The notes under the pieces: model-generated
Database searches by the model: none
Seen by the model: only the letters and a program-made list of their open reading frames with translations
Told to the model about the DNA's origin: nothing
NCBI GenBank assembly: GCA_964405265.1
Contig: CAYONC010000003.1
Coordinates: 1-64,000, forward strand
Direction of reading: 5' to 3'
From: Eshraghiella sp964405265
GTDB lineage: Bacteria; Bacillota; Clostridia; Lachnospirales; Lachnospiraceae
Length of the DNA stretch: 64,000 nt
Position numbers and translations under genes: made by a program
Shown here: one piece after another, positions 42,393 through 51,531 of the stretch
How positions within the stretch are numbered: position 1 is the stretch's first letter
How the letters are laid out: the number at the start of each line of letters is the position of its first letter

Positions 42393-43571
42393 ATGGAATT
42401 TAAGCATTCAGAGAAGTTAAATCATTTTTCAACGGGAATTTTTGCTGCACTTGATGAGAAAAAGAATGAATTAATCAGACAGGGCAGAACAATATACAAT
42501 CTTTCAGTGGGAACTCCGGATTTCAGACCGCCGGAGCACATTATGAAGGCAGTGTCGGAAGCGGTAAGCATACCGGAAAATTACAGGTATTCACTGATTG
42601 ATTCGGAAGAAATGCTCCGGGCAGTAGTGGATTATTACGCCGACAGATATGATACGGAGATATCGGCGGACGAAATTACGGCGGTAAGGGGAACACAGGA
42701 AGGTATGGGACATCTTGGAATGGCATTGTTAAATGAAGGCGATGCGGTACTTCTTCCTGATCCGGGATATCCGGTATTTGAAGCAGGCTCTTATCTTGGC
42801 GGAGCGGATATATTCTATTATCCGCTGACGGCAGAGAATGATTTCCTGCCCGTTATGGAGAACATACCGGAAGACGTTTTTAAACGTACTAAATATATGG
42901 TGCTTTCATATCCGTCCAATCCCGTAGGAGCATCAGCACCAAGAGAACTGTATCTTAAAGTAATTGAATATGCAAAACGCTACGGATTTGCGATTATCAA
43001 CGATAATGCATATTCGGATATTATTTTTGACGGCAGGGAGGGCTTTTCATTTCTTTCCCTTCCGGGAGCTAAGGAAGTGGGAGTGGAGTTTTTCTCGTTG
43101 TCAAAATCCTTTAATGTAACAGGATTCAGAATATCATTCTGTATAGGCAATAAATCAATCATTGATGCATTGAAGCTTCTCAGAAGCCAGTATGATTTTG
43201 GAATGTCATATCCTGCACAGAAGGCGGCGGTTGCTGCACTTAAGGGACCGAGAGACAGCGTAAAGGAACAGTGTGCGGAATATCAGAACAGGAGGGATGC
43301 CCTTCTTAACGGACTGAGAAAATACGGCTGGAATGTGCCGGATTCACACGGAACAATGTTTGTATGGCTTCCGGTTCCTGAGGGGTATACCTCTGACGGA
43401 TTTTGTGAAGCACTTATGGATATGGCGGGAGTCATAGGCACTCCGGGTACGGCATTCGGACCTAAGGGTGAGGGATATATAAGATTCGCCCTTACAAAGC
43501 CGGCTGAGGAGCTCGCATATATAGCAGATGTTATAGGAAAATCGGGAGTATTAAAAAAACTTTCTCGGTAA
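42393..43571 (+). CDS. PLP-dependent aminotransferase, class I/II
   Basis: A 392-residue fold-type I aminotransferase. The PLP lysine is in SLSKSFNVTGFR, the cofactor-ring aspartate/tyrosine region is in INDNAYSDI, and SYPSNPVG holds the conserved Asn-Pro. The closest recognisable group is the LL-diaminopimelate/alanine/aspartate-type family (DapL/AlaT-like), but the amino acid used cannot be told. Monocistronic. Confidence 0.87.
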   Translation: MEFKHSEKLNHFSTGIFAALDEKKNELIRQGRTIYNLSVGTPDFRPPEHIMKAVSEAVSIPENYRYSLIDSEEMLRAVVDYYADRYDTEISADEITAVRGTQEGMGHLGMALLNEGDAVLLPDPGYPVFEAGSYLGGADIFYYPLTAENDFLPVMENIPEDVFKRTKYMVLSYPSNPVGASAPRELYLKVIEYAKRYGFAIINDNAYSDIIFDGREGFSFLSLPGAKEVGVEFFSLSKSFNVTGFRISFCIGNKSIIDALKLLRSQYDFGMSYPAQKAAVAALKGPRDSVKEQCAEYQNRRDALLNGLRKYGWNVPDSHGTMFVWLPVPEGYTSDGFCEALMDMAGVIGTPGTAFGPKGEGYIRFALTKPAEELAYIADVIGKSGVLKKLSR

Positions 43572-43574
43572 TAC

Positions 43575-43604
43575 TTGTTAATAAAATACCTGCTATGGTA
43601 CAAT
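43575..43604 (+). promoter_or_regulatory. Promoter of the TPR lipoprotein-hflX operon
   Basis: TTGTTA at 43575-43580, 18-bp spacer, TACAAT at 43599-43604. Confidence 0.62.
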
Positions 43605-43635
43605 TTAGGTGCTGAACATTTGAATTAGGAGATTA

Positions 43636-44688
43636 ATGGTGAAAAAACATTTTTTTATAAACTGTATTTTATCAGGAGTCATGACGGCAGCGGTTTTGTC
43701 AGGCTGCGGAAAGGAACCGGTAAAGTATTGTACTGCCGGAATGAGCAAGATAGAAAGTCATGATTATGAGGGAGCAATAGAGGAATTTCAGGAAGAAATA
43801 AGCAGGGACACGGATAACAGGGATGCATACAGGGGACTTGGAATTGCATATTACAGGCTGGGAGACATGAAGTCAGCAACGGATAATTTTAAGATTGTTA
43901 TTGATAAATCAGGAAGCAGATATGACGACATACATCTTGATTCAATGAAATATTATGCGGAATGTCTTCTTAATTCAGGAGACTATGACTCTGCCGTCAG
44001 GTATTATTCGGTTCTCCTCAGCAAGTGCGGAGATGAAGAAAAGGCAGACTTTTATTATTTAAGAGGATGTGCATATATACATCTGAAGGATGAGAACAAG
44101 GCAGCACTTGATTTTGAAAATTCACTTAAGTGTGAAGACGGTGATTATGCCACATACTGCAATATGTATAACGAATTTATGGAAAGCGGTTATGTTGACA
44201 GAGCCGAATCATATCTTAAAAGACTGATTAATGCTGAGGATGCGGATAATCTTCTGATTGGAAAAACTTATTTTACACTGGGGAATTATGAACTGGCAAA
44301 GCAGTACCTTGAGCTTGCATATGACAGCGGCGAAGCGGAGGCAACATATTATCTTGCCATGAATTATGAAAAACAGGGAAAGTATTCGGAAGCAGAGAGC
44401 TTCTATGTATCATACATGAATAAGAATAAGGATGATGCCAATATATATAATCAGTACGCGGCATATCTCATTAACAGGGGTGCATATGAAGATGCACTCA
44501 CATATATTGAAGACGGACTTGAACGTGCAGACGGGGAATGTGAGAAAGCACTGCATTATAATGAAGCAATATGTTATGAATATCTGGGTAATTATGAAAA
44601 AGCACTGGAGCTTTTTGAAAAATATGTGAAGCAGTATCCGGGCGATAAGAATGCAGGCAGGGAATACAGCTTCTTAAAGACAAGATAG
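43636..44688 (+). CDS. TPR-repeat lipoprotein
   Basis: A 350-residue exported protein. The signal peptide ends in lipobox VLSGC, so it is anchored on the outer face of the membrane. At least seven TPR-type units follow, such as YEGAIEEFQEEISRDTDNRDAYRGLGIAYYRLGD, read in pieces. TPR lipoproteins serve as scaffolds in envelope complexes; the partner is unknown. It precedes hflX by nine bases and probably shares its transcript. Confidence 0.87.
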   Translation: MVKKHFFINCILSGVMTAAVLSGCGKEPVKYCTAGMSKIESHDYEGAIEEFQEEISRDTDNRDAYRGLGIAYYRLGDMKSATDNFKIVIDKSGSRYDDIHLDSMKYYAECLLNSGDYDSAVRYYSVLLSKCGDEEKADFYYLRGCAYIHLKDENKAALDFENSLKCEDGDYATYCNMYNEFMESGYVDRAESYLKRLINAEDADNLLIGKTYFTLGNYELAKQYLELAYDSGEAEATYYLAMNYEKQGKYSEAESFYVSYMNKNKDDANIYNQYAAYLINRGAYEDALTYIEDGLERADGECEKALHYNEAICYEYLGNYEKALELFEKYVKQYPGDKNAGREYSFLKTR

Positions 44689-44697
44689 GACGGATTA

Positions 44698-45933
44698 ATG
44701 GTTGATAATACAGAGAAAAAGGAACGTGTAATCCTTGTGGCGGTAAGCCGTAACGACAGGGATAATACCGAAGTTTCAGTGGAGGAGCTGAAGGAGCTTG
44801 CTGCCACGGCGGGAGCCGAAACGGTTGCGACGGTAATACAGAAGCTTGAGTCCTTCAATTCTGCAACATATGTCGGCAAAGGCAAAATCGATGAAATACT
44901 GGACCTTGTTGCGGAATATGATGCAACGGGCATAATATGCGATGACGAGCTGACACCTGCACAGATGAGCAATCTGTCTGATGCACTTGGAATTAAGGTA
45001 ATGGACAGAACACTTCTGATACTTGACATATTTGCGGCAAGGGCGAATACAGCCGAGGGCAGAATACAGGTTGAACTTGCACAGCTTAAATACCGTTCAT
45101 CAAGGCTTGTCGGATTAAGAAATTCGCTATCAAGGCTTGGAGGAGGTATCGGAACAAGGGGTCCGGGTGAAACGAAGCTTGAAATGGACAGGCGTATTAT
45201 TCATGAGAGGATAGGGCAGCTTAAATCAGAGCTGGCATCCGTTGTTACACACAGAGAGCTTACGAGGACGCAGAGAAGCAGGTCGGGTATCCCCATCGTT
45301 GCCATAGTCGGATATACCAATGCCGGAAAGTCGACACTGTTAAATACCATGACGAATGCGGGAATACTTGCTGAAGACAGGCTTTTTGCAACACTTGACC
45401 CGACGACAAGAAATTATGAACTGGACAGCGGGCAGCAGATACTTCTTACGGATACAGTCGGATTTATTAACAAGCTCCCGCATCATCTTATTGAAGCCTT
45501 TAAAAGTACGCTTGAAGAAGCTGTATATGCTGACATAATACTTCATGTGGTTGATGCTTCAAGCAGTGAGGCAGACATAAAAATGCATGTAGTGTATGAT
45601 ACCCTTGAAAAGCTGGGAGCAGGCGGTAAACCGGTTATAACGGCATTTAATAAAACAGATGTGGCGGGAAAAATAATAATCAGGGATTTTAAAGCTGATA
45701 AAACAGTCAGAATATCAGCAAAGCACGGTGACGGAATTGATGCTCTCAAAAATGCCATTGAGGAAGTGCTGAGAGAGAGTAAAATATATCTTGAGAAGCT
45801 TTATGCCTATGATGAGGCAGGGAAGATTTCATTAATCCGTAAGTACGGACAGCTTCTTAACGAGGAGTATGTTCCCGAAGGAATTGCGGTTAAGGCATAT
45901 GTTCCGGCAGAAGTATACGAAAAAGTCAGATAG
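44698..45933 (+). CDS. hflX: Ribosome-associated GTPase HflX
   Basis: A 411-residue GTPase that splits stalled or heat-damaged ribosomes. The N-terminal HflX domain with YVGKGKIDEI, the glycine-rich linker LGGGIGTRGPGETKLE, then G1 GYTNAGKST, G3 DTVGFI and G4 NKTD are all present. The C-terminal extra domain is short. It starts nine bases after the TPR lipoprotein stop, and thyA follows ten bases after its own. Confidence 0.96.
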   Translation: MVDNTEKKERVILVAVSRNDRDNTEVSVEELKELAATAGAETVATVIQKLESFNSATYVGKGKIDEILDLVAEYDATGIICDDELTPAQMSNLSDALGIKVMDRTLLILDIFAARANTAEGRIQVELAQLKYRSSRLVGLRNSLSRLGGGIGTRGPGETKLEMDRRIIHERIGQLKSELASVVTHRELTRTQRSRSGIPIVAIVGYTNAGKSTLLNTMTNAGILAEDRLFATLDPTTRNYELDSGQQILLTDTVGFINKLPHHLIEAFKSTLEEAVYADIILHVVDASSSEADIKMHVVYDTLEKLGAGGKPVITAFNKTDVAGKIIIRDFKADKTVRISAKHGDGIDALKNAIEEVLRESKIYLEKLYAYDEAGKISLIRKYGQLLNEEYVPEGIAVKAYVPAEVYEKVR

Positions 45934-45943
45934 GAGAAATTTC

Positions 45944-46792
45944 ATGAGTTATGCAGACAAGATCTTTATAGACATGTGCAGGGATATTCTTGAAAACGGC
46001 GTAAGCACGGAGGGAGAGAAGGTAAGACCACACTGGGAAGACGGGACACCGGCATATACCATTAAAAAATTCGGCGTTGTGAACAGATATGATTTATCCA
46101 GGGAATTTCCAATCATTACATTGAGAAAAACGGCACTTAAAAGTGCAACGGATGAAATGTTGTGGATATGGCAGAAAAAATCCAATAACATTAAAGATCT
46201 GCACAGCCATATATGGGATTCATGGGCAGATGCAGACGGCTCGATAGGTAAAGCCTATGGTTACCAGTTAGGCATAAAGCATGAATACCGTGAAGGAATG
46301 ATGGATCAGGTGGACAGGGTTATATATGACCTGAAAAATAATCCATACAGCAGAAGAATAATTACCAACATATACAACCATCAGGATCTGCACGAGATGA
46401 ATCTGTATCCGTGTGCATACAGTATGACCTTTAATGTCACATGCAAAAAAGGAGATGACAGGCTTACACTTAATGCAATTCTCAATCAGCGTTCACAGGA
46501 CATACTTGCCGCCAATAACTGGAATGTGGTACAGTATGCCGTTCTGGTGCATATGCTGGCACAGGTATGTGACATGAATGTGGGCGAGCTTGTACATGTT
46601 ATTGCCGATGCACATATATATGACAGACACATACCGATTATAGAAGAACTGATTTCAAGACCGGTATATGATGCGCCGGTATTTCATCTTAATCCTGAAA
46701 TCAGGGATTTTTATGAATTTACAAGAAATGACGTATCACTGGAAAATTACGTTACGGGTCCGCAGGTACTTAATATTCCCGTGGCAGTCTGA
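45944..46792 (+). CDS. thyA: Thymidylate synthase (ThyA)
   Basis: A 282-residue folate-dependent enzyme methylating dUMP to dTMP. The nucleophile is Cys157 in LYPCAYSMTFNV, with the dUMP-binding RSQDI and HIYDRH segments. The proline-cysteine pair is followed by Ala rather than His, seen in some Firmicute ThyA. ATG at 45944 has AGGAGA upstream; an in-frame ATG 25 codons earlier lies inside hflX. It is coupled to folA, which regenerates the tetrahydrofolate that ThyA consumes. Confidence 0.96.
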   Translation: MSYADKIFIDMCRDILENGVSTEGEKVRPHWEDGTPAYTIKKFGVVNRYDLSREFPIITLRKTALKSATDEMLWIWQKKSNNIKDLHSHIWDSWADADGSIGKAYGYQLGIKHEYREGMMDQVDRVIYDLKNNPYSRRIITNIYNHQDLHEMNLYPCAYSMTFNVTCKKGDDRLTLNAILNQRSQDILAANNWNVVQYAVLVHMLAQVCDMNVGELVHVIADAHIYDRHIPIIEELISRPVYDAPVFHLNPEIRDFYEFTRNDVSLENYVTGPQVLNIPVAV

Positions 46793-46804
46793 TTGGAGGA
46801 AATT

Positions 46805-47305
46805 ATGAATTTAATAGCGGCGGTTGACAGAAACTGGGCAATAGGATACAGGAATGAACTGCTTGTAAGAATACCGGAGGATCAGAAATGGTTCCGGGAG
46901 ACGACAACAGGCAAGGTTGTAATAATGGGACGCAGGACGCTTGAAAGCTTTCCTAACGGAAGACCGTTAAAAAACAGGGTCAATATAGTAATAACGTCCG
47001 ATACGGACTATCATGTAAATGATGCGGTGGTGGTTCACGATATTGAAGAAGCGTTAAGGGAAGCAGCAAAATACAATGATGATGATGTATATGTAATCGG
47101 AGGAGAATCGATATACAGGCAGATGCTTCCTTTTTGCAGTACGGCACATATTACACACATTGATTATGCATATAAGGCGGATTCCTATTTTCCGGCACTG
47201 GACGAACGTGAGTGGACAGTTACGGAGAGAAGCGATGAAAGAACTTATTTTGACCTTATATATGAATTTGTAAAATATGAAAGGAAGAAAACGGATGATA
47301 GATAA
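46805..47305 (+). CDS. folA: Dihydrofolate reductase
   Basis: A 166-residue DHFR reducing dihydrofolate with NADPH. The start MNLIAAVDRNWAIGYRNELLVRIPEDQKWF carries the usual substrate-binding pieces, with GKVVIMGRRTLESF and the NADPH segment VYVIGGESIYRQM. The residue after PEDQK aligns with the family's usual region; no resistance substitution is claimed. ATG at 46805 follows GGAGGA. The thyA-folA pair is a standard folate unit. Confidence 0.96.
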   Translation: MNLIAAVDRNWAIGYRNELLVRIPEDQKWFRETTTGKVVIMGRRTLESFPNGRPLKNRVNIVITSDTDYHVNDAVVVHDIEEALREAAKYNDDDVYVIGGESIYRQMLPFCSTAHITHIDYAYKADSYFPALDEREWTVTERSDERTYFDLIYEFVKYERKKTDDR

Positions 47306-47414
47306 GGAAGTGGCAAAAAAATACAGGAGAAAGGTTACAATATATATAACAATAGGTGTAATCGTGGCACTTGCAAGCATAGCACTTTCAGTTATCATGA
47401 TTGTGAATTTGTAG
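47295..47414 (+). CDS. 39-residue single-helix membrane protein overlapping folA
   Basis: A short ORF starting 11 bases before the folA stop, in another frame. It encodes a basic N-terminus (MIDKEVAKKYRRKV) and one hydrophobic helix (TIYITIGVIVALASIALSVIMI in part) to the end, so it should insert with its N-terminus inside. GAAAGGAAG lies about six bases before the ATG. The overlap and the clean amphipathic-plus-helix layout suggest a real, translationally coupled small protein. No homologue is recognised and function is unknown. Confidence 0.62.
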   Translation: MIDKEVAKKYRRKVTIYITIGVIVALASIALSVIMIVNL

Positions 47415-47469
47415 CATTTTATGTCCGACGGCATATTTTATAGCATATAACCGAGTGAAAGGTATAATT

Positions 47470-48321
47470 ATGCTGATAGCTTTAGATGCAGGACACGGCG
47501 GAAGCGACCCGGGAGCCGTTTATAACGGCAGGAATGAAAAAGATGACAATCTGAGACTTACAACAGCGGTAGGCGAAATACTTGAAAACAATGGTATAGA
47601 CATATTCTATACCCGTGATACCGATATATATGAGACACCGTTTAAAAAGGCAACTGATGCAAATGAAGCAGGTGCGGATTATTTTGTCTCGTTTCACAGA
47701 AATTCAAGCGAAAATCCCGATACGGCAAGCGGTGCACAGGTTCTTATATACAGTCCGGGAGGAGAAAAGGAGATACTTGCGGAGAATATCCTGAATAATC
47801 TTGTGAAGCAGGGCTTCAGGGATCTCGGAATTGACATACGTCCGAATCTTGTAGTCCTTAAAAGAACCGGAATGCCGGCTGTGCTCATTGAAACAGGTTT
47901 TATAAATAACTCATCTGATAATGAGAAATTTGATAATGAATTTGATGAAATAGCAGGGGCCATAGCAGAAGGCATTCTTATGACGGTTAACAGGGCATCG
48001 GAATTGCCGGCAGCCGCAGAAAACCAGAATATGGTTTCCGATCCTTATGAAGGACTGTATGAAAATGACGGGAAGGAAGATAATTCTGACAGGGGATGCT
48101 CATGTGACACGCTGTACAGGGTTCAGGTCGGCGCTTTCAGAAGCAGGGAATCAGCCGAGAGACTGCTGTATCCGCTGACGGATTTGGGATTTCCTGCATT
48201 TATAATTTATCAGGACGGTTTATATAAGGTTCAGGTCGGAGCATACAAAAACCTTGACAATGCGGTAACAATGGAACAAAAGCTGCGAAGATACCGATAT
48301 AATACGTATATAACGACATGA
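47470..48321 (+). CDS. N-acetylmuramoyl-L-alanine amidase with C-terminal SPOR domain
   Basis: A 283-residue protein. Residues 1-175 are an Amidase_3 domain: zinc ligand His9 in LDAGHGGSDPGA, Glu23, the later histidine in SFHRNS and the catalytic glutamate in VLIETGFINN. A linker rich in Asp, Glu and Asn follows, then a SPOR domain (two YRVQVGAF/YKVQVGAY repeats) that binds glycan strands stripped of peptides. It cuts the peptide-sugar bond of peptidoglycan. No signal peptide is visible at either start (ATG 47470 or GTG 47455), which is odd for a wall enzyme. Confidence 0.9.
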   Translation: MLIALDAGHGGSDPGAVYNGRNEKDDNLRLTTAVGEILENNGIDIFYTRDTDIYETPFKKATDANEAGADYFVSFHRNSSENPDTASGAQVLIYSPGGEKEILAENILNNLVKQGFRDLGIDIRPNLVVLKRTGMPAVLIETGFINNSSDNEKFDNEFDEIAGAIAEGILMTVNRASELPAAAENQNMVSDPYEGLYENDGKEDNSDRGCSCDTLYRVQVGAFRSRESAERLLYPLTDLGFPAFIIYQDGLYKVQVGAYKNLDNAVTMEQKLRRYRYNTYITT

Positions 48322-48343
48322 AACAAATTTACGGATAATGACA

Positions 48344-48373
48344 GGGCATATCAATAAGGTATGCTCTTTTTTT
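48344..48373 (+). terminator. Terminator after the amidase
   Basis: 9-bp stem (48344-48352 with 48358-48366; two G-T pairs), 5-base loop, then seven T. Confidence 0.85.
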
Positions 48374-48426
48374 GAACAATAAATACAAAAAAATTGAAAA
48401 AAGGTATATGCTAACGGAGGTTTTTT

Positions 48427-48435
48427 TGATAAAAT
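48427..48435 (+). promoter_or_regulatory. Extended -10 candidate for pyk
   Basis: TGATAAAAT fits an extended -10 (TGnTAAAAT), but no matching -35 is seen at the expected distance. A second possible -10, TATACT, lies at 48441-48446. Confidence 0.35.
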
Positions 48436-48466
48436 ATACGTATACTGAACAAGGGAGACTGAGACG

Positions 48467-49879
48467 ATGCGTAAAACCAAGATTATATGTACATTAGGTC
48501 CGGCAGTGGATGATGATAAGAAGATAGCACAGCTCATTACAGCCGGTATGGACTGTGCGAGGCTTAATTTTTCTCACGGAACACATGAAGAGCAGAAAGT
48601 GAGATTTGACAGGGTAAGACGGATAAGCGATGAGCTTAATGTATCAATTCCGATACTTCTTGATACTAAAGGCCCTGAGATACGTCTTAAGGATTTTGAA
48701 GGCGGAAGTACTGTTCTTGAGAAAGGGCAGCAGTTTATACTTGATACGGACAAGACCACACCGGGTGACAATACACGAATCGGGCTCTCTTATGACAGAC
48801 TTGCGAAGAGTGTTAAAAAGGGAACGAAGATTCTTATGGATGACGGCAAGGTAGAACTCAAGGTTACTGAAATCAAGGGAAGCCGTGTTATATGTACTGT
48901 TGTTAACGGCGGAAAGATAAGCAATCATAAGAGTATTAACGTGCCTAACGCAGAGATATCGATGCCGTATATAAGTGATGCGGACAAGGAAGACCTGATT
49001 TTCGGGATACAGCTTGGTGTTGATTTTATAGCGGCTTCTTTTGTAAGAACCGCAGATGATGTTAAGAGTCTTCGCAAATTCCTTAAGGATAACGGCGGCA
49101 GTGACATCAAAATAATAAGCAAAATCGAGAACAGTCAGGGTATCAGAAATTTTGATGAAATTCTTGAGCTTAGTGACGGAATCATGGTTGCAAGAGGTGA
49201 CCTTGGCGTTGAAATTGCATTTGAGAAGATTCCGCCAATACAGAAATATATAATTGAGCAGTGCAACCGTAAGGGCAAGATAGCAGTTACGGCAACCCAG
49301 ATGCTTGAATCAATGACCCAGAATCCAAGACCGACAAGGGCTGAAGTATCGGATGTGGCGAATGCCATATATGACGGAACGTCCGTAATAATGCTTTCAG
49401 GAGAATCAGCAGCAGGAAAATATCCTGTTGAAGCTGTGAAGACGATGGTTAATATAGCCCTTAATACAGAAGAATCCATTGATTACAGGAAGGCATTTGA
49501 TGCAGATAAGTACGCACTTGAACATAATATCAGAACTGCCGTATGTGCATCGGCACACAGTGCGGCTGAATATCTTGATGCCCAGGCAATAGTGGTCATG
49601 ACGAGAACGGGACATACGGCAAGGATTCTTTCGTATTTCCATCCGGAATGTCCGGTAATAGCTGCAACAATCGAAACAAGAGGAAGAAGGCAGCTTAATC
49701 TTACATGGGGCGTTAAGCCGATTGACTCCATTGATCTTGATACGTCGGATTCATTCGTTGAATATGCAATATCCAAGGCGAAGGAGAGCAGACTTGTTAA
49801 GAAGGGTGATAAGATAATAATTGTTATTTCATCAAGTGTAGAAACTGAAAATGATACAATGAGAATTTGTACCGTTTAA
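48467..49879 (+). CDS. pyk: Pyruvate kinase
   Basis: A 470-residue glycolytic enzyme making pyruvate and ATP from phosphoenolpyruvate and ADP. Family segments include TKIICTLGPA, CARLNFSHG, LDTKGPEIR, SKIENSQG, the active-site MVARGDLGVE and TATQMLESM. The length means it lacks the extra C-terminal PEP-utilising domain found in Bacillus Pyk. It comes 146 bases after the amidase and its terminator. The response-regulator gene follows 28 bases later without a terminator, so the two may be on one transcript. Confidence 0.97.
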   Translation: MRKTKIICTLGPAVDDDKKIAQLITAGMDCARLNFSHGTHEEQKVRFDRVRRISDELNVSIPILLDTKGPEIRLKDFEGGSTVLEKGQQFILDTDKTTPGDNTRIGLSYDRLAKSVKKGTKILMDDGKVELKVTEIKGSRVICTVVNGGKISNHKSINVPNAEISMPYISDADKEDLIFGIQLGVDFIAASFVRTADDVKSLRKFLKDNGGSDIKIISKIENSQGIRNFDEILELSDGIMVARGDLGVEIAFEKIPPIQKYIIEQCNRKGKIAVTATQMLESMTQNPRPTRAEVSDVANAIYDGTSVIMLSGESAAGKYPVEAVKTMVNIALNTEESIDYRKAFDADKYALEHNIRTAVCASAHSAAEYLDAQAIVVMTRTGHTARILSYFHPECPVIAATIETRGRRQLNLTWGVKPIDSIDLDTSDSFVEYAISKAKESRLVKKGDKIIIVISSSVETENDTMRICTV

Positions 49880-49907
49880 TATATCAATTCAGCAGGGAGG
49901 CAGAAAT

Positions 49908-50993
49908 ATGAAAGAGTATTCAATTCTTATGGTGGATGATATTGAATTTAATCACAAGCTTGCACATTCCGTTCTGGATGATCTTTATGATTTATATGAA
50001 GCTTATTCAGTGGCAGAAGCGTTGGAGGTGTTGGACCGAATCAGTCCTTCCCTTATTCTGCTGGATGTTGTCATGCCGGAGCGTGATGGATTTGATTTCC
50101 TTGATATTCTTAAGGATAATGAAGAATACAGGAAGATACCGGTCATATTTCTTACCGGAGATACAAGCTCTGAAGTGGAGATACAGGGCTTCAATAAGGG
50201 AATTGTGGACTGCATTACCAAGCCGTTCGTTCCGGAGATTATGAGAAGAAGGATAGCTACCCATATTGCATTATCGGAATATGAACATAATCTTGAAGCC
50301 ATTGTGGCGAAGAAGGTAGAAGAAATTGAAAGCATGTATGACCTTATTGCATCAAGCTTTGCGGGACTGGTGGAATCCAGGGACGGTATAACGGGAGGAC
50401 ATCTGAAGAATACGGCATTGTATTTCAAAGCATTCATAGAATATCTGATGACGAGACCTAAGTATGCAGACGTTCTGACACCCGCAGTTGTAAAAAAAGC
50501 AATACGCTCGGCTCCGCTTCATGATGTAGGCAAGATAGCAATAGAAGATGCCGTTCTGAGAAAGGATTCATCACTTAACGGAACGGAATTTGAACGAATG
50601 AAGCAGCATGCAGTTATCGGCGGAGATTTGTTCTTACATATAACGGAAGGCATAACGGATAAAGAATTTGGAAGGGTTGCGGAGCAGGTTGCAAGATATC
50701 ATCATGAAAAATGGGACGGAACCGGTTATCCGGAAGGTCTCAAGGGTAAGCAGATACCGCTTGTGGCAAGAATTATGAGTATTGTTGATGTATATGATGC
50801 GCTTACTTCCGAGCGCTCGTACAAAAAGCCTTATTCACACGAAAAATCAATGGCGATAATCGCTTCGGGAAGGGGAACCAATTTTGATCCGGAGCTTGTG
50901 GATGAATTTATTGCATACGAGAAGGAAATTAAAAAATGTCTGATGTCTAAGGCGGAATTTAACAGAATAAAGTATTTCAGAAACAGAACATAA
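49908..50993 (+). CDS. Response regulator with HD-GYP c-di-GMP phosphodiesterase output
   Basis: A 361-residue protein. Residues 1-120 form a CheY-like receiver with the phospho-aspartate Asp53 in LLDVVMP and a C-terminal lysine in TKPF. An HD-GYP domain follows: HDVGK (205-206), KQHAVIGGD, YHHEKWDGTGYP (GYP at 273-275) and VDVYDALTSERSYK, all catalytic and metal residues present, so it should hydrolyse c-di-GMP when phosphorylated. No histidine kinase gene is nearby, so it is an orphan regulator. GGGAGG precedes the ATG. Confidence 0.94.
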   Translation: MKEYSILMVDDIEFNHKLAHSVLDDLYDLYEAYSVAEALEVLDRISPSLILLDVVMPERDGFDFLDILKDNEEYRKIPVIFLTGDTSSEVEIQGFNKGIVDCITKPFVPEIMRRRIATHIALSEYEHNLEAIVAKKVEEIESMYDLIASSFAGLVESRDGITGGHLKNTALYFKAFIEYLMTRPKYADVLTPAVVKKAIRSAPLHDVGKIAIEDAVLRKDSSLNGTEFERMKQHAVIGGDLFLHITEGITDKEFGRVAEQVARYHHEKWDGTGYPEGLKGKQIPLVARIMSIVDVYDALTSERSYKKPYSHEKSMAIIASGRGTNFDPELVDEFIAYEKEIKKCLMSKAEFNRIKYFRNRT

Positions 50994-51000
50994 TGATAAA

Positions 51001-51030
51001 AGAGATATCCTGCCCGGATATCTCTTTATT
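51001..51030 (+). terminator. Bidirectional terminator
   Basis: Perfect 10-bp stem AGAGATATCC/GGATATCTCT with a 5-base loop. TTATTATT follows on the plus strand and TTTTATC on the minus strand, serving the HD-GYP regulator and the converging DtxR gene. Confidence 0.82.
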
Positions 51031-51042
51031 ATTTATTTCTTA

Positions 51043-51414
51043 TTATTCGGAATGCATTGCCATGTGGTTCTTCAAGGCTTCAAATGTCTCATCACTTATT
51101 ATGTGTTCCAATTTGCATGCATCCTCAATGGCGGTTTCTTCACTGACACCAAGCTTCATAAGCAGGCTGCTTAAAGTGGTATGACGTTCGTATATCTTAT
51201 ATGCAGTAGCATAACCGCTGTCCGTAAGGGTTATAAGACCCTCCCTGCTCACGGTTATATAACCCTTGTCCTCTAAAATGTGAACTGCCCTGCTGACGCT
51301 CGGCTTGGAATAATTCATGTGGGAAGCAATGTCAAGCGAGCGGACGGTGCCCTTTTCTTTTGTAAGAATATATATGGTTTCCAAATACATTTCACCTGAT
51401 TCGTGTAAGCTCAT
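51043..51414 (-). CDS. DtxR/MntR-family metal-dependent repressor
   Basis: A 123-residue winged-helix regulator. MSLHESGEMYLETIYIL is the DtxR family start, VRSLDIASHMNYSKPSVSRAVHILEDKGYI is the DNA-binding helix-turn-helix, and the metal-binding dimerisation domain has RHTTL, EDACKLEHIIS and a late histidine. It lacks the SH3-like third domain, like MntR. Such proteins repress manganese or iron uptake genes when metal-loaded. ATG at 51414 has GGAG upstream; a TTG six codons earlier overlaps it. It diverges from the ABC exporter, which it might control, but no uptake gene is adjacent. Confidence 0.9.
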   Translation of the reverse strand: MSLHESGEMYLETIYILTKEKGTVRSLDIASHMNYSKPSVSRAVHILEDKGYITVSREGLITLTDSGYATAYKIYERHTTLSSLLMKLGVSEETAIEDACKLEHIISDETFEALKNHMAMHSE

Positions 51415-51480
51415 TAATAATCTCCGTTTCAAATATGATTATTTTATTTTACAATGAAATTGAACAAAAGGCAATATTAG

Positions 51481-51510
51481 GAAATATTTAGAATAATTTA
51501 GAAATATTTA
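51481..51510. repeat. Three tandem 10-bp repeats in the divergent gap
   Basis: GAAATATTTA, GAATAATTTA and GAAATATTTA lie directly in line, first and third identical. The 10-bp period puts the same face of the helix at each repeat, as in multi-site operators or curved DNA. They lie between the DtxR gene and the exporter's extended -10. Confidence 0.7.
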
Positions 51511-51531
51511 AGGAATTTTTTGCTCATAATG

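Noticed and set aside
45869..45943. 25-codon N-terminal extension of ThyA
   Set aside because: It lies within the end of hflX in another frame, and AGGAGA precedes the ATG at 45944.
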